NCBI RefSeq assembly: GCF_014201835.1
Contig: NZ_JACHFH010000009.1
Span: forward strand, 22,799-86,798
Reading direction: 5' to 3'
DNA: 64,000 nt
Source of the DNA: Pectinatus brassicae
Lineage (GTDB): Bacteria > Bacillota > Negativicutes > Selenomonadales > Selenomonadaceae
In this document: in pieces, positions 47,057 to 56,685 of the stretch
Layout: each line of letters starts with the position of its first letter
How positions within the stretch are numbered: position 1 is the first letter of the stretch
Notes under the pieces: generated by a model
What the model saw: only the letters and a program-made list of their open reading frames with translations
Database searches by the model: none
What the model was told of the DNA's origin: nothing
Program-made: the position numbers and the translations under genes

Positions 47057-48463
47057 ATGGCAGAACAATTATGGGGTGGACGTTTCTCTAAGTCCACCAA
47101 CGAAATGATAAATGAATTTCAGGCTTCTATTCAATTTGATAAACGCATGTATCATGAAGATATAGCCGGCAGTATGGCTCATGCCAAAATGCTTGCTAAA
47201 TGCGGTATCATATCTGACGAAGACTGTAGTAAAATCACTGATGGTCTGCAAAATATATTGGAACAAATCGAACATGGCGATTTTGATTTTTCCATCGACC
47301 TTGAAGATATTCATATGAATATCGAAAAACGCCTGACCGAAACTATCGGCGAAGCCGGTGGCCGTCTGCATACCGCTAGAAGCCGCAATGATCAGGTTGC
47401 TCTTGATACCCATATGTATGTACGGCGCGAAACAGCCGCTGTGCAGAAACTTATCTTGGATTTACAAACAGCCTTTGTGGCAACAGCTAAAAAATACAGT
47501 GACACTATCATGCCCGGCTACACTCATCTGCAAAGAGCTCAGCCAATTTTATTTTCCCATCATATGATGGCCTATTTTTCTATGCTGTCACGTGATTTCT
47601 CCCGTTTCAAAGGCGTATATGAACGCTGCGATATTATGCCTTTAGGGGCCGGAGCACTGGCTGGTACAACATTCCCAATAAACCGCCAGATGGTTGCCGA
47701 TGAACTTAATTTTTCTGCCGTTTATGCCAACAGCCTTGATGCTGTAAGTGACAGAGATTATATTATGGAATTTTTATCAGCAGCTTCCATTTTAATGGTT
47801 CATCTCAGCCGCATCAGTGAGGAAATAATTTTCTGGTGTTCACGCGAATTTTCCTTTGTGGAATTAGACGATGCCCATTGTACTGGTTCAAGTATGATGC
47901 CGCAAAAGAAAAACCCTGACGTATCCGAACTGGTTCGCGGTAAAACCGGCCGTGTAATTGGCCATCTGATGGCTATGCTGTCTACTGTTAAAGGACTGCC
48001 ATTGGCCTATAACAAAGACTTGCAGGAAGATAAGGAAGGTCTTTTTGACACTATTGATACCGTAAAATTCAGTTTGGCTGTTTATGCCCAGCTTATCCGC
48101 GGCATGAAGGTCAATAAGGAAAATATGCTCAAGGCCGTACAGGAAGACTTTTCCAATGCTACTGACCTTGCCGATTACCTGGTAAAAAAAGGCATGCCTT
48201 TTAGAAGCGCCCATGCTGTTTCCGGCAAGGCTGTTCATTATTGTATTGAGCATAATAAATGGCTTGAGGATTTAACCATGGATGAATTTAAAAGTCTTTC
48301 CGATTTATTCAGTGAAGATATCCACGAAGCCATTAAAGCCCAAACCTGTGTTGATAACCGCAATTCCTACGGCGGCACATCACCTAAACAGGTACAAATG
48401 CAATTTGAGCTTGCGCAAAATATCTTAAACAACGAACAACAGCAACTGTCTCTATATAAATAA
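47057..48463 (+). CDS. argH: Argininosuccinate lyase
   Basis: A 468-residue enzyme of the fumarase/aspartase superfamily that cleaves argininosuccinate to arginine and fumarate. Motifs: WGGRFSK, TARSRNDQVALD, and the superfamily signature GSSMMPQKKNPD. ATG lies one base after the argG stop, so translation is coupled. Last gene of the operon. Confidence 0.95.
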   Translation: MAEQLWGGRFSKSTNEMINEFQASIQFDKRMYHEDIAGSMAHAKMLAKCGIISDEDCSKITDGLQNILEQIEHGDFDFSIDLEDIHMNIEKRLTETIGEAGGRLHTARSRNDQVALDTHMYVRRETAAVQKLILDLQTAFVATAKKYSDTIMPGYTHLQRAQPILFSHHMMAYFSMLSRDFSRFKGVYERCDIMPLGAGALAGTTFPINRQMVADELNFSAVYANSLDAVSDRDYIMEFLSAASILMVHLSRISEEIIFWCSREFSFVELDDAHCTGSSMMPQKKNPDVSELVRGKTGRVIGHLMAMLSTVKGLPLAYNKDLQEDKEGLFDTIDTVKFSLAVYAQLIRGMKVNKENMLKAVQEDFSNATDLADYLVKKGMPFRSAHAVSGKAVHYCIEHNKWLEDLTMDEFKSLSDLFSEDIHEAIKAQTCVDNRNSYGGTSPKQVQMQFELAQNILNNEQQQLSLYK

Positions 48464-48482
48464 AAATTATTATCTCCATATA

Positions 48483-48540
48483 AAACAGCCCGACAGTCAA
48501 TGCTTTTCACTGCATAAACTGCCGGGCTGTTTCCTTTTTT
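48483..48540. terminator. Terminator between argH and copA
   Basis: AAACAGCCCG (48483-48492) pairs with CGGGCTGTTT (48523-48532), with further pairing inside the loop, followed by T-rich sequence on plus. It lies between convergent genes; the minus strand reads a shorter T stretch. Confidence 0.8.
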
Positions 48541-48542
48541 TA

Positions 48543-51110
48543 TTATTTTATACCTACAACCTCATACCCTGCTTCAACTACAGTGTTTTTCAATACATCA
48601 CTACTTACATTTTCCTCACTTGTAACTACAGCTTTTTTATCTTCAAGACTTACGCTGACCTCAGTTACCCCAACTACTGACTGCAATGCTTTTTCCACTC
48701 TTCCTGTGCAGTGTCCACAACTCATGCCTTCAATCATAATTACGGTCTTTTTCATAGTATCAGCTTCCTTTTCTTTTACATTCTCTATAGTAAAATGCTC
48801 ACTATCGCCTATTTTTTCATCAACTGTATTTATCTGTAATCTTTTAAGGCGCAGGGCATTTGTAACCACGCATACGCTGCTGAGACTCATTGCTGCCGCT
48901 GCAAACATTGGATTAAGCCTGATTCCCCAAGCTGCATAAAGTGCCCCTGCCGCCAATGGTATCCCTATCACATTATAAAAAAATGCCCAAAATAAATTTT
49001 CCTTGATATTGCGGATGACGGCCGTACTTAATTTTAATGCCTTAACGACATCCAAAAGATCATTTTTCATCAGTACAATATCAGCACTCTCAATGGCAAC
49101 ATCAGTACCAGCACCAATGGCTATGCCAACATCGGCCGCAGCCAAGGCTGGTGCATCATTAATACCATCACCCACCATAGCAACTTTATGACCATTATTT
49201 TTTAATGCAGTTATTTGAGCTTCTTTTTGCGCAGGTAAAACACCGGCTATTACTTCATCTATTCCTACCTGTTTTTTTATCGCCTGGGCGGTAATTTCAT
49301 TATCGCCAGTAAGCATTATAATATGGCGTCCCTGCTGTTTTAATTTGGCAATTGCAGCCTTACTCGTAGCTTTTACAGTATCAGCTACGGCGATAATTCC
49401 CAGTATCTTTTTATCATCACTAAATAATAATGCTGTTTTACCCGCTAATGATAATTTATTTATCAATAAATTTATTTCATCAGCCAATATTATATTTTTT
49501 TCCTGCATCATCTTTTGATTGCCGGCATAATAGTATTTATCGTTAATTTTACCAGCTACCCCTTTACCAAATACAGCCGAAAAATCAGTAAGTTTATAAA
49601 AGGCTGCAGATTCTCGCTTACATTTATCTATTATAGCTTCTGCCAGCGGATGGTCACTGCCTTTTTCTAAAGAACCAGCAATTTTCAGCAGTTCTTTTGC
49701 CGATAAATCTGCCAGCGTTATAATATCTGTCACTTGAGGCTGTCCCTTGGTAATAGTTCCGGTCTTATCCAAAACAATAGTATCAACTTTATTGATTGTC
49801 TGCAATGCTTCACCTGATTTTATTAATATGCCATTTTGCGCACCTTTGCCAGTGCCTACCATAATGGCTACCGGTGTCGCCAATCCTAAAGCACACGGGC
49901 AGGAAATCACCAACACAGCTATAGCGGTTGATACAGCAAATTCAGTACTTGCTCCTGCGACAAGCCAAACAATTGCTGTCAGTAAAGATATCGTTATAAC
50001 AATCGGTACAAAAACCCCGGCTATTTTATCTGCTAATTTAGCAATTGGTGCCTTACTGGCTGATGCTTCCTCCACCAATTTTATTATTTGGGCAATAGTT
50101 GTATTATCGCCTACCTTTACCGCTTTAGCCGTAAGAAGTCCCGATTTATTCAATGATGCTGAAATTATCTTATCACCAGCTTGTTTTGCTACCGGTATAC
50201 CTTCACCGGTTACTGCCGCTTCATCCAGCAAGGATTGTCCCTCAATAATGATGCCGTCCACAGCAACAGCTTCACCAGGCTTAATAATAAAGATATCTCC
50301 GACAACAATATCAGCTGCCGCAATAATTTTCTCTTGATTGTCCCTAAGCACGGTAACTGTTTTAGGTGTTAAATTTATTAGTTTATTAATTGCTTCACTG
50401 GTTTTTCCTTTTGCTCTTGCTTCTAAATATTTGCCTACTGTTATTAATGTAAGTATCATCCCGGCTGACTCAAAGTACAGATTATGCTGGTATTGCTGAA
50501 CTAACTGCCAATCGGCATACCCCATTCCATAGCCAATGCGATAAATAGCAAATATACCATATACTGCGGCTGCCCCTGCACCAATGGCTATAAGGCTGTC
50601 CATATTAGGACTTTTTTTATAAAGCGTCTTAAATCCATTTTTAAAATATTTTTGATTGGCCAATAATATTGGTACTAACAATAACAACTGGGTAAAAGAA
50701 TAAACAAGGGCATTTTTATCCCCGATAAAATACTTCAGCATAAACTGTGGTAAATTGGCAGAAAATACATCATACACCATGGTACCCATGGAAATATACA
50801 TCAGTAATAATAGAAATACAATAGATACACTTAAGCGATTTTGCATATTTTTTATGCCATCATCTATCATTTTCGGCATTTCTTCAGCAGTATTTTTATC
50901 AGTAAAAATACTGGCGTTATAACCAGCGTCTTCTACCGTTTTTATAATAGCTGCCTCATTTATCTGTCCTTCATTAAAGTCAACCTGCATACTGTTAGTA
51001 AGCAGGTTAACGCTGACTGCATTTACGCCGAGAGCTTTGGCCACACTTTTTTCCACATGTGCCGAACATGCTGAACAAGTCATGCCGGTAACAGCAAATT
51101 TCCTTTTCAT
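48543..51110 (-). CDS. copA: Copper-exporting P1B-type ATPase with C-terminal CopZ-like domain
   Basis: An 855-residue copper pump. N-terminal HMA domain (GMTCSACSAH, C12 and C15), eight membrane helices, ion-binding CPC in ISCPCALGLATP, phosphorylation site DKTGTITKG, and hinge GDGINDAPALAAADVGIA. After the ATPase core a linker leads to a second, complete HMA domain (MIEGMSCGHC) that closely resembles a free CopZ chaperone; its Met at 48753-48755 is preceded by AAGGAAG. The fused domain at the C-terminus is unusual. Ten bases separate it from csoR, so the pair is one copper-induced operon. Confidence 0.93.
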   Translation of the reverse strand: MKRKFAVTGMTCSACSAHVEKSVAKALGVNAVSVNLLTNSMQVDFNEGQINEAAIIKTVEDAGYNASIFTDKNTAEEMPKMIDDGIKNMQNRLSVSIVFLLLLMYISMGTMVYDVFSANLPQFMLKYFIGDKNALVYSFTQLLLLVPILLANQKYFKNGFKTLYKKSPNMDSLIAIGAGAAAVYGIFAIYRIGYGMGYADWQLVQQYQHNLYFESAGMILTLITVGKYLEARAKGKTSEAINKLINLTPKTVTVLRDNQEKIIAAADIVVGDIFIIKPGEAVAVDGIIIEGQSLLDEAAVTGEGIPVAKQAGDKIISASLNKSGLLTAKAVKVGDNTTIAQIIKLVEEASASKAPIAKLADKIAGVFVPIVITISLLTAIVWLVAGASTEFAVSTAIAVLVISCPCALGLATPVAIMVGTGKGAQNGILIKSGEALQTINKVDTIVLDKTGTITKGQPQVTDIITLADLSAKELLKIAGSLEKGSDHPLAEAIIDKCKRESAAFYKLTDFSAVFGKGVAGKINDKYYYAGNQKMMQEKNIILADEINLLINKLSLAGKTALLFSDDKKILGIIAVADTVKATSKAAIAKLKQQGRHIIMLTGDNEITAQAIKKQVGIDEVIAGVLPAQKEAQITALKNNGHKVAMVGDGINDAPALAAADVGIAIGAGTDVAIESADIVLMKNDLLDVVKALKLSTAVIRNIKENLFWAFFYNVIGIPLAAGALYAAWGIRLNPMFAAAAMSLSSVCVVTNALRLKRLQINTVDEKIGDSEHFTIENVKEKEADTMKKTVIMIEGMSCGHCTGRVEKALQSVVGVTEVSVSLEDKKAVVTSEENVSSDVLKNTVVEAGYEVVGIK

Positions 51111-51119
51111 TTATATCAC

Positions 51120-51434
51120 CTACTTCATTTGCTTTTTTAATAATTCACAAAGTTCATTAATGGCCTCATCATTGCCTTTTCTAATATCTTCAGCTACACA
51201 TGTTCTGATATGACGCGCCAGCAGTTCTTTATTGAAGGAATTTAATGCTGACTGCACCGCCGATACCTGTACAAAAATATCAACACAATAGCGGTCATCT
51301 TCCACCATGGCTTGTAAGCCGCGAATTTGCCCTTCAATCCTATTTAATCTCGTTATAAGTTTTTTCTTTTCATCTAAATCACGTTTTTTATGTTTTATAT
51401 TATCATGATTTTCGTTGTTACATTGACAGACCAT
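51120..51434 (-). CDS. csoR: Copper-sensing repressor CsoR family
   Basis: A 104-residue four-helix DNA-binding protein (DUF156). It has the copper ligands Cys in DDRYCVDIF and His-x3-Cys in ARHIRTCVAED, the set expected of true CsoR. Binding of Cu(I) would release DNA and induce csoR-copA. ATG at 51434 has GGAGGA six bases upstream; the in-frame ATG at 51488 would translate through the operator and is rejected. The N-terminal MVCQCNNENH adds two further cysteines. Confidence 0.9.
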   Translation of the reverse strand: MVCQCNNENHDNIKHKKRDLDEKKKLITRLNRIEGQIRGLQAMVEDDRYCVDIFVQVSAVQSALNSFNKELLARHIRTCVAEDIRKGNDEAINELCELLKKQMK

Positions 51435-51447
51435 AATATCTCCTCCA

Positions 51448-51466
51448 TATACCCCTATAGGGTATA
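51448..51466 (-). promoter_or_regulatory. CsoR operator
   Basis: TATACCCCTATAGGGTATA is the G/C-rich core palindrome known for CsoR boxes. It lies between the -10 element and the csoR start codon, so it should repress csoR-copA. Confidence 0.85.
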
Positions 51467-51469
51467 TAA

Positions 51470-51498
51470 AATATAACATTCTATTCATTATTTGTCAA
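51470..51498 (-). promoter_or_regulatory. Promoter of csoR-copA
   Basis: TTGACA (51493-51498) and TATATT (51470-51475) on the minus strand with 17 bp between; the CsoR box begins four bases downstream. Confidence 0.85.
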
Positions 51499-51513
51499 GT
51501 AAGAATTATTTGT

Positions 51514-51545
51514 AAAAAAAGACCATGTTCTATAAAAGAACATGG
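51514..51545 (-). terminator. Terminator of a short unassigned transcript
   Basis: CCATGTTCT/AGAACATGG (51523-51531 with 51537-51545) and a seven-T run on the minus strand. It is 100 bp beyond the lut operon terminator and just before the csoR promoter. AGGAGGTG (51614-51621 on minus) lies upstream of it, so a short RNA may end here. Confidence 0.7.
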
Positions 51546-51658
51546 CTGTAATGCTATATAATAATCATTTTATAAATGGATCTATGTTATTTTGTTCGCA
51601 ATTAGAATATCCCACCTCCTATAAAATATTTCTAATTATTATATAGCTATATAAAATT

Positions 51659-51698
51659 GAATTTTTTATTATGCTAAAAAACAGCGCATAAAAAATTC
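51659..51698 (-). terminator. Terminator of the lactate operon
   Basis: GAATTTTTTAT-GC pairs with GCAT-ATAAAAAATTC (51686-51698 with 51659-51674, three-base bulge). It is about 45 bp after the LutB-LutA stop codon. Confidence 0.6.
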
Positions 51699-51743
51699 GA
51701 TATTGAGTGGGCAATTTATAACTAGCAGTTATATAACAAACAC

Positions 51744-53927
51744 TTAATCATTATTCACTATGTTTTCTGCCAAAATATCAGCTATATGCTTAACTTTTAT
51801 CTGCGGCGCTTTTTTATCAAGGCCGCCACCGATTTGTATCATACACGACGGACAGGCAACAGCCACAGTTTGAGCTCCAGTTGCTTCAATTCCGTCTAGT
51901 TTTTTATCCATGAGCTGTACCGATAAATCAGCGTATTTCATGCCAAAGGAACCAGCCATGCCGCAGCATTCATCAGCATTAGTCATTTCCACAAAATCAT
52001 AATTACCAGCAGCATTTAACAGTTCCCGTGGCTGCTTATAGATTCCCAGCCCACGTTTCATATGGCAGGAATCATGATATGTTATCTTTTGGCTGCCATG
52101 AACAACTGCCATACGATTTTCCTTTTTGTACATTTCATCGATAAATGAACTAAATTCCCTTATTTTAGCGGCTATATTTTGTGCCCGCTTAAACCATACT
52201 ACATCATCAGCCAGCAATTCCTGATAGGATTTTTCTAATGTTTCGCCGCAGGTAGGGCAGGCCACAATAATATAATCAGCTTCTGCTGTCTCCAATGCCT
52301 CTATATTCTGTTTAGCTAATTTTCTGGCAGTTGCCAAATCACCAGCACCGATTATCGGCTTGCCGCAACAGGTTTGCTGCTGCGGATAAACAACTTCTGC
52401 TCCGACATCATGTAAAACCTTTACAACTGATTCACCGGTTTCTGGAAATACAAAATCAAGATTACAGCCACTAAAAAACGCGATGCGCATTTTAGCCTGT
52501 TTAGGTCCCTGCTGTAATAAAGTTTCGGCCCTATCCCTAAACGGTGTACTGGCAATCGTTGGCAAACTCCTGCCATCAGTCATTTTCGCAAAAAACAATG
52601 GCAGATTCCTGATAAATTTACCTGATTTTACCGGTTTTTGTCCCAAGGCTGCGGCACGCAGCAATGAATGGAATATTTTGCGATTAGTCATTATCCGTTG
52701 GAATATTATTTTTTCCGGTGTTGACAGCCCCTTTTGTGTAACTCGTCGATTGCGTAGTTCCTGAATAAGGTCTGGAATGTTTATTTCACCGGGGCAGACT
52801 GTCGTGCATTTACGGCAGCCAATACACAAATCACTAAATTGGGCAAATTCATCCATGCCATTTAACAGCCCTGTAAGGATAGCACCAATGCCACCGGAAT
52901 AAATATGACCATAAACATTGCCGCCTACAGTTGACCATATAGGACAGACATTAAGGCATGATGCACAGCGCACACATTGATATACCTCTTTCATTACAGG
53001 ATCATGTGCCGCTTGTAAACGTCCATTATCCAGTAATATAGCATAAAGTTTCTTGTTTTCTTCCACCATTTTGCCATCTTTTTCTCTGATTACGGGAGTT
53101 GGTCCATCAATCATCGTCAGATAGCTTACCATGCGCTGACCTGTTCCATTACGCGGCAGCAATCGCATTATTTTGGAAGCATCGCTTATTTTGGGAATGA
53201 GTTTTTCATAACCAATGATTATTACATGTATTGGTGGTATCGTAGTGACGATGCGGGCATTGCCTTCATTTGTTACAAGTCCTATAGCACCATTTTCGGC
53301 AATGCCAAAATTAGCACCGGAAATCCCCATATCAGCCTGCAAAAATTCCTTGCGTAAAACACGGCGAGCCGTCTGTACCATATAGGGAATATCTTCAGGA
53401 ATATCTTCTTTTAATTCATCCGAAAAGAAATGGGCACACTGATTGCGATTTAAATGGATTGCGGGCATAACCATATGGGACGGGTGTTGTCCGGCAACTG
53501 ACAGCATCCATTCTCCCAAATCAGTTTCTTTTATGTGAAGCCCTTTTTCCTGCAGATAATCATTTAATTTTATTTCTTCCGTCGCCATTGATTTTGATTT
53601 TACAATATTGTGGACATTATTTTCCCGACAAATCTTAAGCAATTGTTCCTTTAGCTCATTGCCATCTTTTGCCCGTAAAACTTTAGCCCCCCTTTTTTCT
53701 AAAGATGATTCAAATTCGTCAGCCAGCTGTTCAATATGGTTTACCGCATATTGTTTCATATTTTTTAATTCATCGCGTAATTCATCGATACTGTCCACAT
53801 TTGCATAGGCTTTAGCTCTGGCTAAAGGATATTGCTGGGCAAAATTAGCTAAATTACTGCGCAGAATCTCATCATGTATTTTTTCATTAATTTCATTTTT
53901 TATATTACGGCTTTGCATCTCTATCAC
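51744..53927 (-). CDS. lutB: LutB-LutA fusion: lactate oxidation iron-sulfur protein
   Basis: A 727-residue protein that joins two usually separate subunits of the L-lactate dehydrogenase complex LutABC/LldEFG. Residues 1-310 are the LUD (LutB) domain. Two 4Fe-4S motifs follow: CVRCASCLNVCP (318-329) and CIGCRKCTTVCP (368-379). The C-terminal third has the paired CCG cysteine-rich domains of LutA (QTCCGKP, then ADECCGMAGSFG). Its length equals the sum of LutB and LutA. It overlaps lutC by four bases. GTG at 53927 or ATG at 53918 may be the start. It should pass electrons from lactate to the respiratory chain. Confidence 0.88.
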   Translation of the reverse strand: MIEMQSRNIKNEINEKIHDEILRSNLANFAQQYPLARAKAYANVDSIDELRDELKNMKQYAVNHIEQLADEFESSLEKRGAKVLRAKDGNELKEQLLKICRENNVHNIVKSKSMATEEIKLNDYLQEKGLHIKETDLGEWMLSVAGQHPSHMVMPAIHLNRNQCAHFFSDELKEDIPEDIPYMVQTARRVLRKEFLQADMGISGANFGIAENGAIGLVTNEGNARIVTTIPPIHVIIIGYEKLIPKISDASKIMRLLPRNGTGQRMVSYLTMIDGPTPVIREKDGKMVEENKKLYAILLDNGRLQAAHDPVMKEVYQCVRCASCLNVCPIWSTVGGNVYGHIYSGGIGAILTGLLNGMDEFAQFSDLCIGCRKCTTVCPGEINIPDLIQELRNRRVTQKGLSTPEKIIFQRIMTNRKIFHSLLRAAALGQKPVKSGKFIRNLPLFFAKMTDGRSLPTIASTPFRDRAETLLQQGPKQAKMRIAFFSGCNLDFVFPETGESVVKVLHDVGAEVVYPQQQTCCGKPIIGAGDLATARKLAKQNIEALETAEADYIIVACPTCGETLEKSYQELLADDVVWFKRAQNIAAKIREFSSFIDEMYKKENRMAVVHGSQKITYHDSCHMKRGLGIYKQPRELLNAAGNYDFVEMTNADECCGMAGSFGMKYADLSVQLMDKKLDGIEATGAQTVAVACPSCMIQIGGGLDKKAPQIKVKHIADILAENIVNND

Positions 53928-54523
53928 CCCGCATTTTCTACTGCAAATAAAATAAATCTACTGGGTCCATGTACCCCCAAAGTCAAAACACGTTCAATAT
54001 CCGACGTCCTGCTGGGACCGGTAACAAATCCCGTATATCCTTCAGTAAAAACATCTTCCAAAACAGCAAAGGCATCGGTCATCGTATTTACAATATTATT
54101 TTTATCCATAAAGACTATATTTATTGGCGGCAGCATACTTATAAGTCTGGCCTCATACGCATAGTTGTCGACACAAACACTGCCAGTTTCGCCTACACCA
54201 AATTCTGCCGTAGAAAACCCAATATCAAGCTGCGGTGCATTTTTCACAATAGCAAATTTATCTGTATATAATTTATGCTGTTTTTGTAACGCAGTATATA
54301 CCATTAACAAGTTTTTATTATCATCTTCCCCTACAGCACCTAGTTGCTGTGCACCTGTCTCAGCGATTATTTTTTCTATAATTGGTATAGCGTCTTTATA
54401 TTCTTTTATTTCCTGTAATTCTACTGAAGCAGCCTGAGCATTTTCTCTAAAATCCTGCCAATATTTTTTATTAATAAATCCCTGCTGTAAATATTTTTGC
54501 CATGCATGTGAAATCTTCTTCAT
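53924..54523 (-). CDS. lutC: LutC-like LUD-domain protein
   Basis: A 199-residue protein of the LUD/LutC family, third subunit of the LutABC-type lactate oxidation complex. Motifs: VGFSTAEFGVGETGSVCV-like (GETGSV core), RLISMLPPINIVFM and VTGPSRTSDIE. ATG follows GGGGAG. It lies between the lactate permease and the LutB-LutA fusion in one operon. Its biochemical role within the complex is not firmly known. Confidence 0.88.
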   Translation of the reverse strand: MKKISHAWQKYLQQGFINKKYWQDFRENAQAASVELQEIKEYKDAIPIIEKIIAETGAQQLGAVGEDDNKNLLMVYTALQKQHKLYTDKFAIVKNAPQLDIGFSTAEFGVGETGSVCVDNYAYEARLISMLPPINIVFMDKNNIVNTMTDAFAVLEDVFTEGYTGFVTGPSRTSDIERVLTLGVHGPSRFILFAVENAG

Positions 54524-54570
54524 GATTACTCACACTCCCCAAACTAGATAAATTTATTAATTAAATTTTA

Positions 54571-56328
54571 TTACTGCAATTTATAATGGTGTATTTCTTC
54601 CGGTCCATTTAATATCTTTTTGGCTAAAAAAATAACAATAAATGAAGCTGCCAAGATCACAATACCAGTACTCGATATAATGTCGCTTCCGGCCGCCTGC
54701 GCAACAGCAGCACCATTTTCTCCTGCCAACAATGATACAAATACATCCTTGTAAAAATAAATTATTAAACATATCATCGTCAATAAAACTATGGAATGTT
54801 TAATGCTGAATTTATATATTTCCCCTTCTTTACCTGTAAGACCGGTAGTCCCGGCAACGATGGCAATAGACTGTGGCGATATCATTTTGCCTACTGCTCC
54901 GCCAGCTAAATTAGCTCCAATCCCCATTACTGGCAATATGCCTACTGCTGAAAAAGCCGTTGTCTGTAACTTACCGAACAGTGCATTAGCAGATGTGTCA
55001 GATCCTGTCACAAAAACACCCAGCCAGCCGACAATCGGCGCAAAAAGCGGGAACCAACTGCCTGTTTTTGCTACTAACAACCCCATGGTTGTAGTCATTC
55101 CACTATTATTAGCGACATACGCATAAGCTAAAACGCCGCTTATTGTCAATAATGCTAATTTCAATTCACTAAAGGTCTGTGTTAAAATATTTATCGACTG
55201 CTTAAAAGATACTCTTAAAATGACACAGGACATAAATGCTGCAATAACAATTCCTGTTCCGGCGGCTGACAGCCAATTCAATTTAAATATAGCTGCTATT
55301 GGTGCATTAGTAGTTCCATTTATAATAGCCCCATTTAAATATGGAATGGCAAAAGAAATATTAAACATATTTAAAATACTGTCAACACTTGCCATTCCCC
55401 AGTCAGCAATAAATATTATCAATATAATAAATGGGCTCCATGCTTTTATAACTGCTTTCTTGCTCAAAGTAATCTGGGGTGCAACTTTTTCATTATCAAA
55501 GCGATAAATATTTTTAGGCTGCCATATTTTTAGAAAAAGTACCAATGCAATCATTGAGCATAACGATGCCGTTATATCCGGCAATATAGGCCCTAAAAAA
55601 TATGATGTTAGACACATTGGAATCGAAAATGATAACGATGTTACTAATACAGCCGGCCATACTTCTTTTATACCTTTCAATCCAGTCATTACAGCAATTA
55701 GATAAAACGGTACAATAAATCCGATAATTGGACAAATAAAAGCCAGTAATTTAGCCAAATAAGCGCCGGAAAAGCCTGTTACCTGTGCAGCAACCAAGAC
55801 CGGGATCCCCAAACCGCCAAAGGCAACTGGTGCAGTATTAGCCAAAAGGCTCATGCATGCTGCTTTTTTGGCTTTAAACCCCATGCCAATAAGCATAGCA
55901 GATGTTATTGCTACCGGTGTACCAAAACCTGCTGCACCTTCTAAAAATGCCCCAAATGAAAATGCTATTAATAATACCTGCAATCTTCTGTCATCAGTAA
56001 TGGAAATAATAGATTTCTTTATAATTTCGAATTGACCAGTTTTAACACTTATGTTGTATAAAAATACTGCCCCAACCACAATCCAACCGATAGGAAATAG
56101 TCCATATAATGCCCCATGTACTGCCGACATTATCGACAGTATTACTGGCATATGATAAATCCAGGCTGACAGCAATATTGCTACTATTGTTGTAGAAATT
56201 GCTGCCAAATGACCTTTTATTTTAAAAACAATAAGCACAAAGAAAAAATATAATATCGGCAAAAAGGCTAATAATGCGGATTGAAACATATTACTGAACG
56301 GATTAAAATTTTGTACGTACATTGTCAT
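54571..56328 (-). CDS. lldP: L-lactate permease (LctP/LldP family)
   Basis: A 585-residue membrane protein with about twelve to fourteen hydrophobic segments and LctP signatures such as FLEGAAGFGTPVAIT, NTAPVAFGGLGIPV and GSDTSANALFGKLQ. It imports lactate (and probably glycolate) with protons. ATG at 56328 is only two bases after AGGAG, so ATG at 56322 may be the true start. First gene of lldP-lutC-lutBA. A palindrome overlaps its promoter. Confidence 0.92.
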   Translation of the reverse strand: MTMYVQNFNPFSNMFQSALLAFLPILYFFFVLIVFKIKGHLAAISTTIVAILLSAWIYHMPVILSIMSAVHGALYGLFPIGWIVVGAVFLYNISVKTGQFEIIKKSIISITDDRRLQVLLIAFSFGAFLEGAAGFGTPVAITSAMLIGMGFKAKKAACMSLLANTAPVAFGGLGIPVLVAAQVTGFSGAYLAKLLAFICPIIGFIVPFYLIAVMTGLKGIKEVWPAVLVTSLSFSIPMCLTSYFLGPILPDITASLCSMIALVLFLKIWQPKNIYRFDNEKVAPQITLSKKAVIKAWSPFIILIIFIADWGMASVDSILNMFNISFAIPYLNGAIINGTTNAPIAAIFKLNWLSAAGTGIVIAAFMSCVILRVSFKQSINILTQTFSELKLALLTISGVLAYAYVANNSGMTTTMGLLVAKTGSWFPLFAPIVGWLGVFVTGSDTSANALFGKLQTTAFSAVGILPVMGIGANLAGGAVGKMISPQSIAIVAGTTGLTGKEGEIYKFSIKHSIVLLTMICLIIYFYKDVFVSLLAGENGAAVAQAAGSDIISSTGIVILAASFIVIFLAKKILNGPEEIHHYKLQ

Positions 56329-56426
56329 CGCTCCTTAAATAATATAATTTTATTGATTTTTCATAAAATTCTTGTTATTATTGCCATGTTTTTTTGTCTC
56401 TTTATTTATTACTTTTCTCTTCAACA

Positions 56427-56461
56427 CTACTAATAGTAGCTATTCCAAGGCAATAAGTCAA
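56427..56461 (-). promoter_or_regulatory. Promoter and candidate operator of the lactate operon
   Basis: TTGACT (56456-56461) and TACTAT (56433-56438) on the minus strand with 17 bp between. A perfect 13-bp palindrome CTACTATTAGTAG (56427-56439) overlaps the -10 element. Such a site would suit a repressor, possibly a GntR-type lactate regulator, but none is encoded nearby. The rest of 56329-56685 is very A/T-rich and shows no gene. Confidence 0.6.
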
Positions 56462-56685
56462 TCTATTGTCTTTTTATTATGAATTTACTTGATTTTTTAT
56501 ACAATTTATTTTAAGCTTTATTTATAAGGCATTGTAAAACAAATACAATATATTACAAATTTATAAGCTTGTTTTATTCAAAGATTCAACTTATAATAAT
56601 ACATATATATTACAGTTTTATTATTTTTTTGATTTTTTTTGAAATTTACTATTCAAGCAAATTTTTTTAGGGAAAGTGTATAAAT

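Noticed and set aside
51595..51625. GTG-initiated 16-residue peptide as a firm gene call
   Set aside because: The GTG is part of the AGGAGGTG sequence itself, leaving no spacing for initiation; kept only as a finding.
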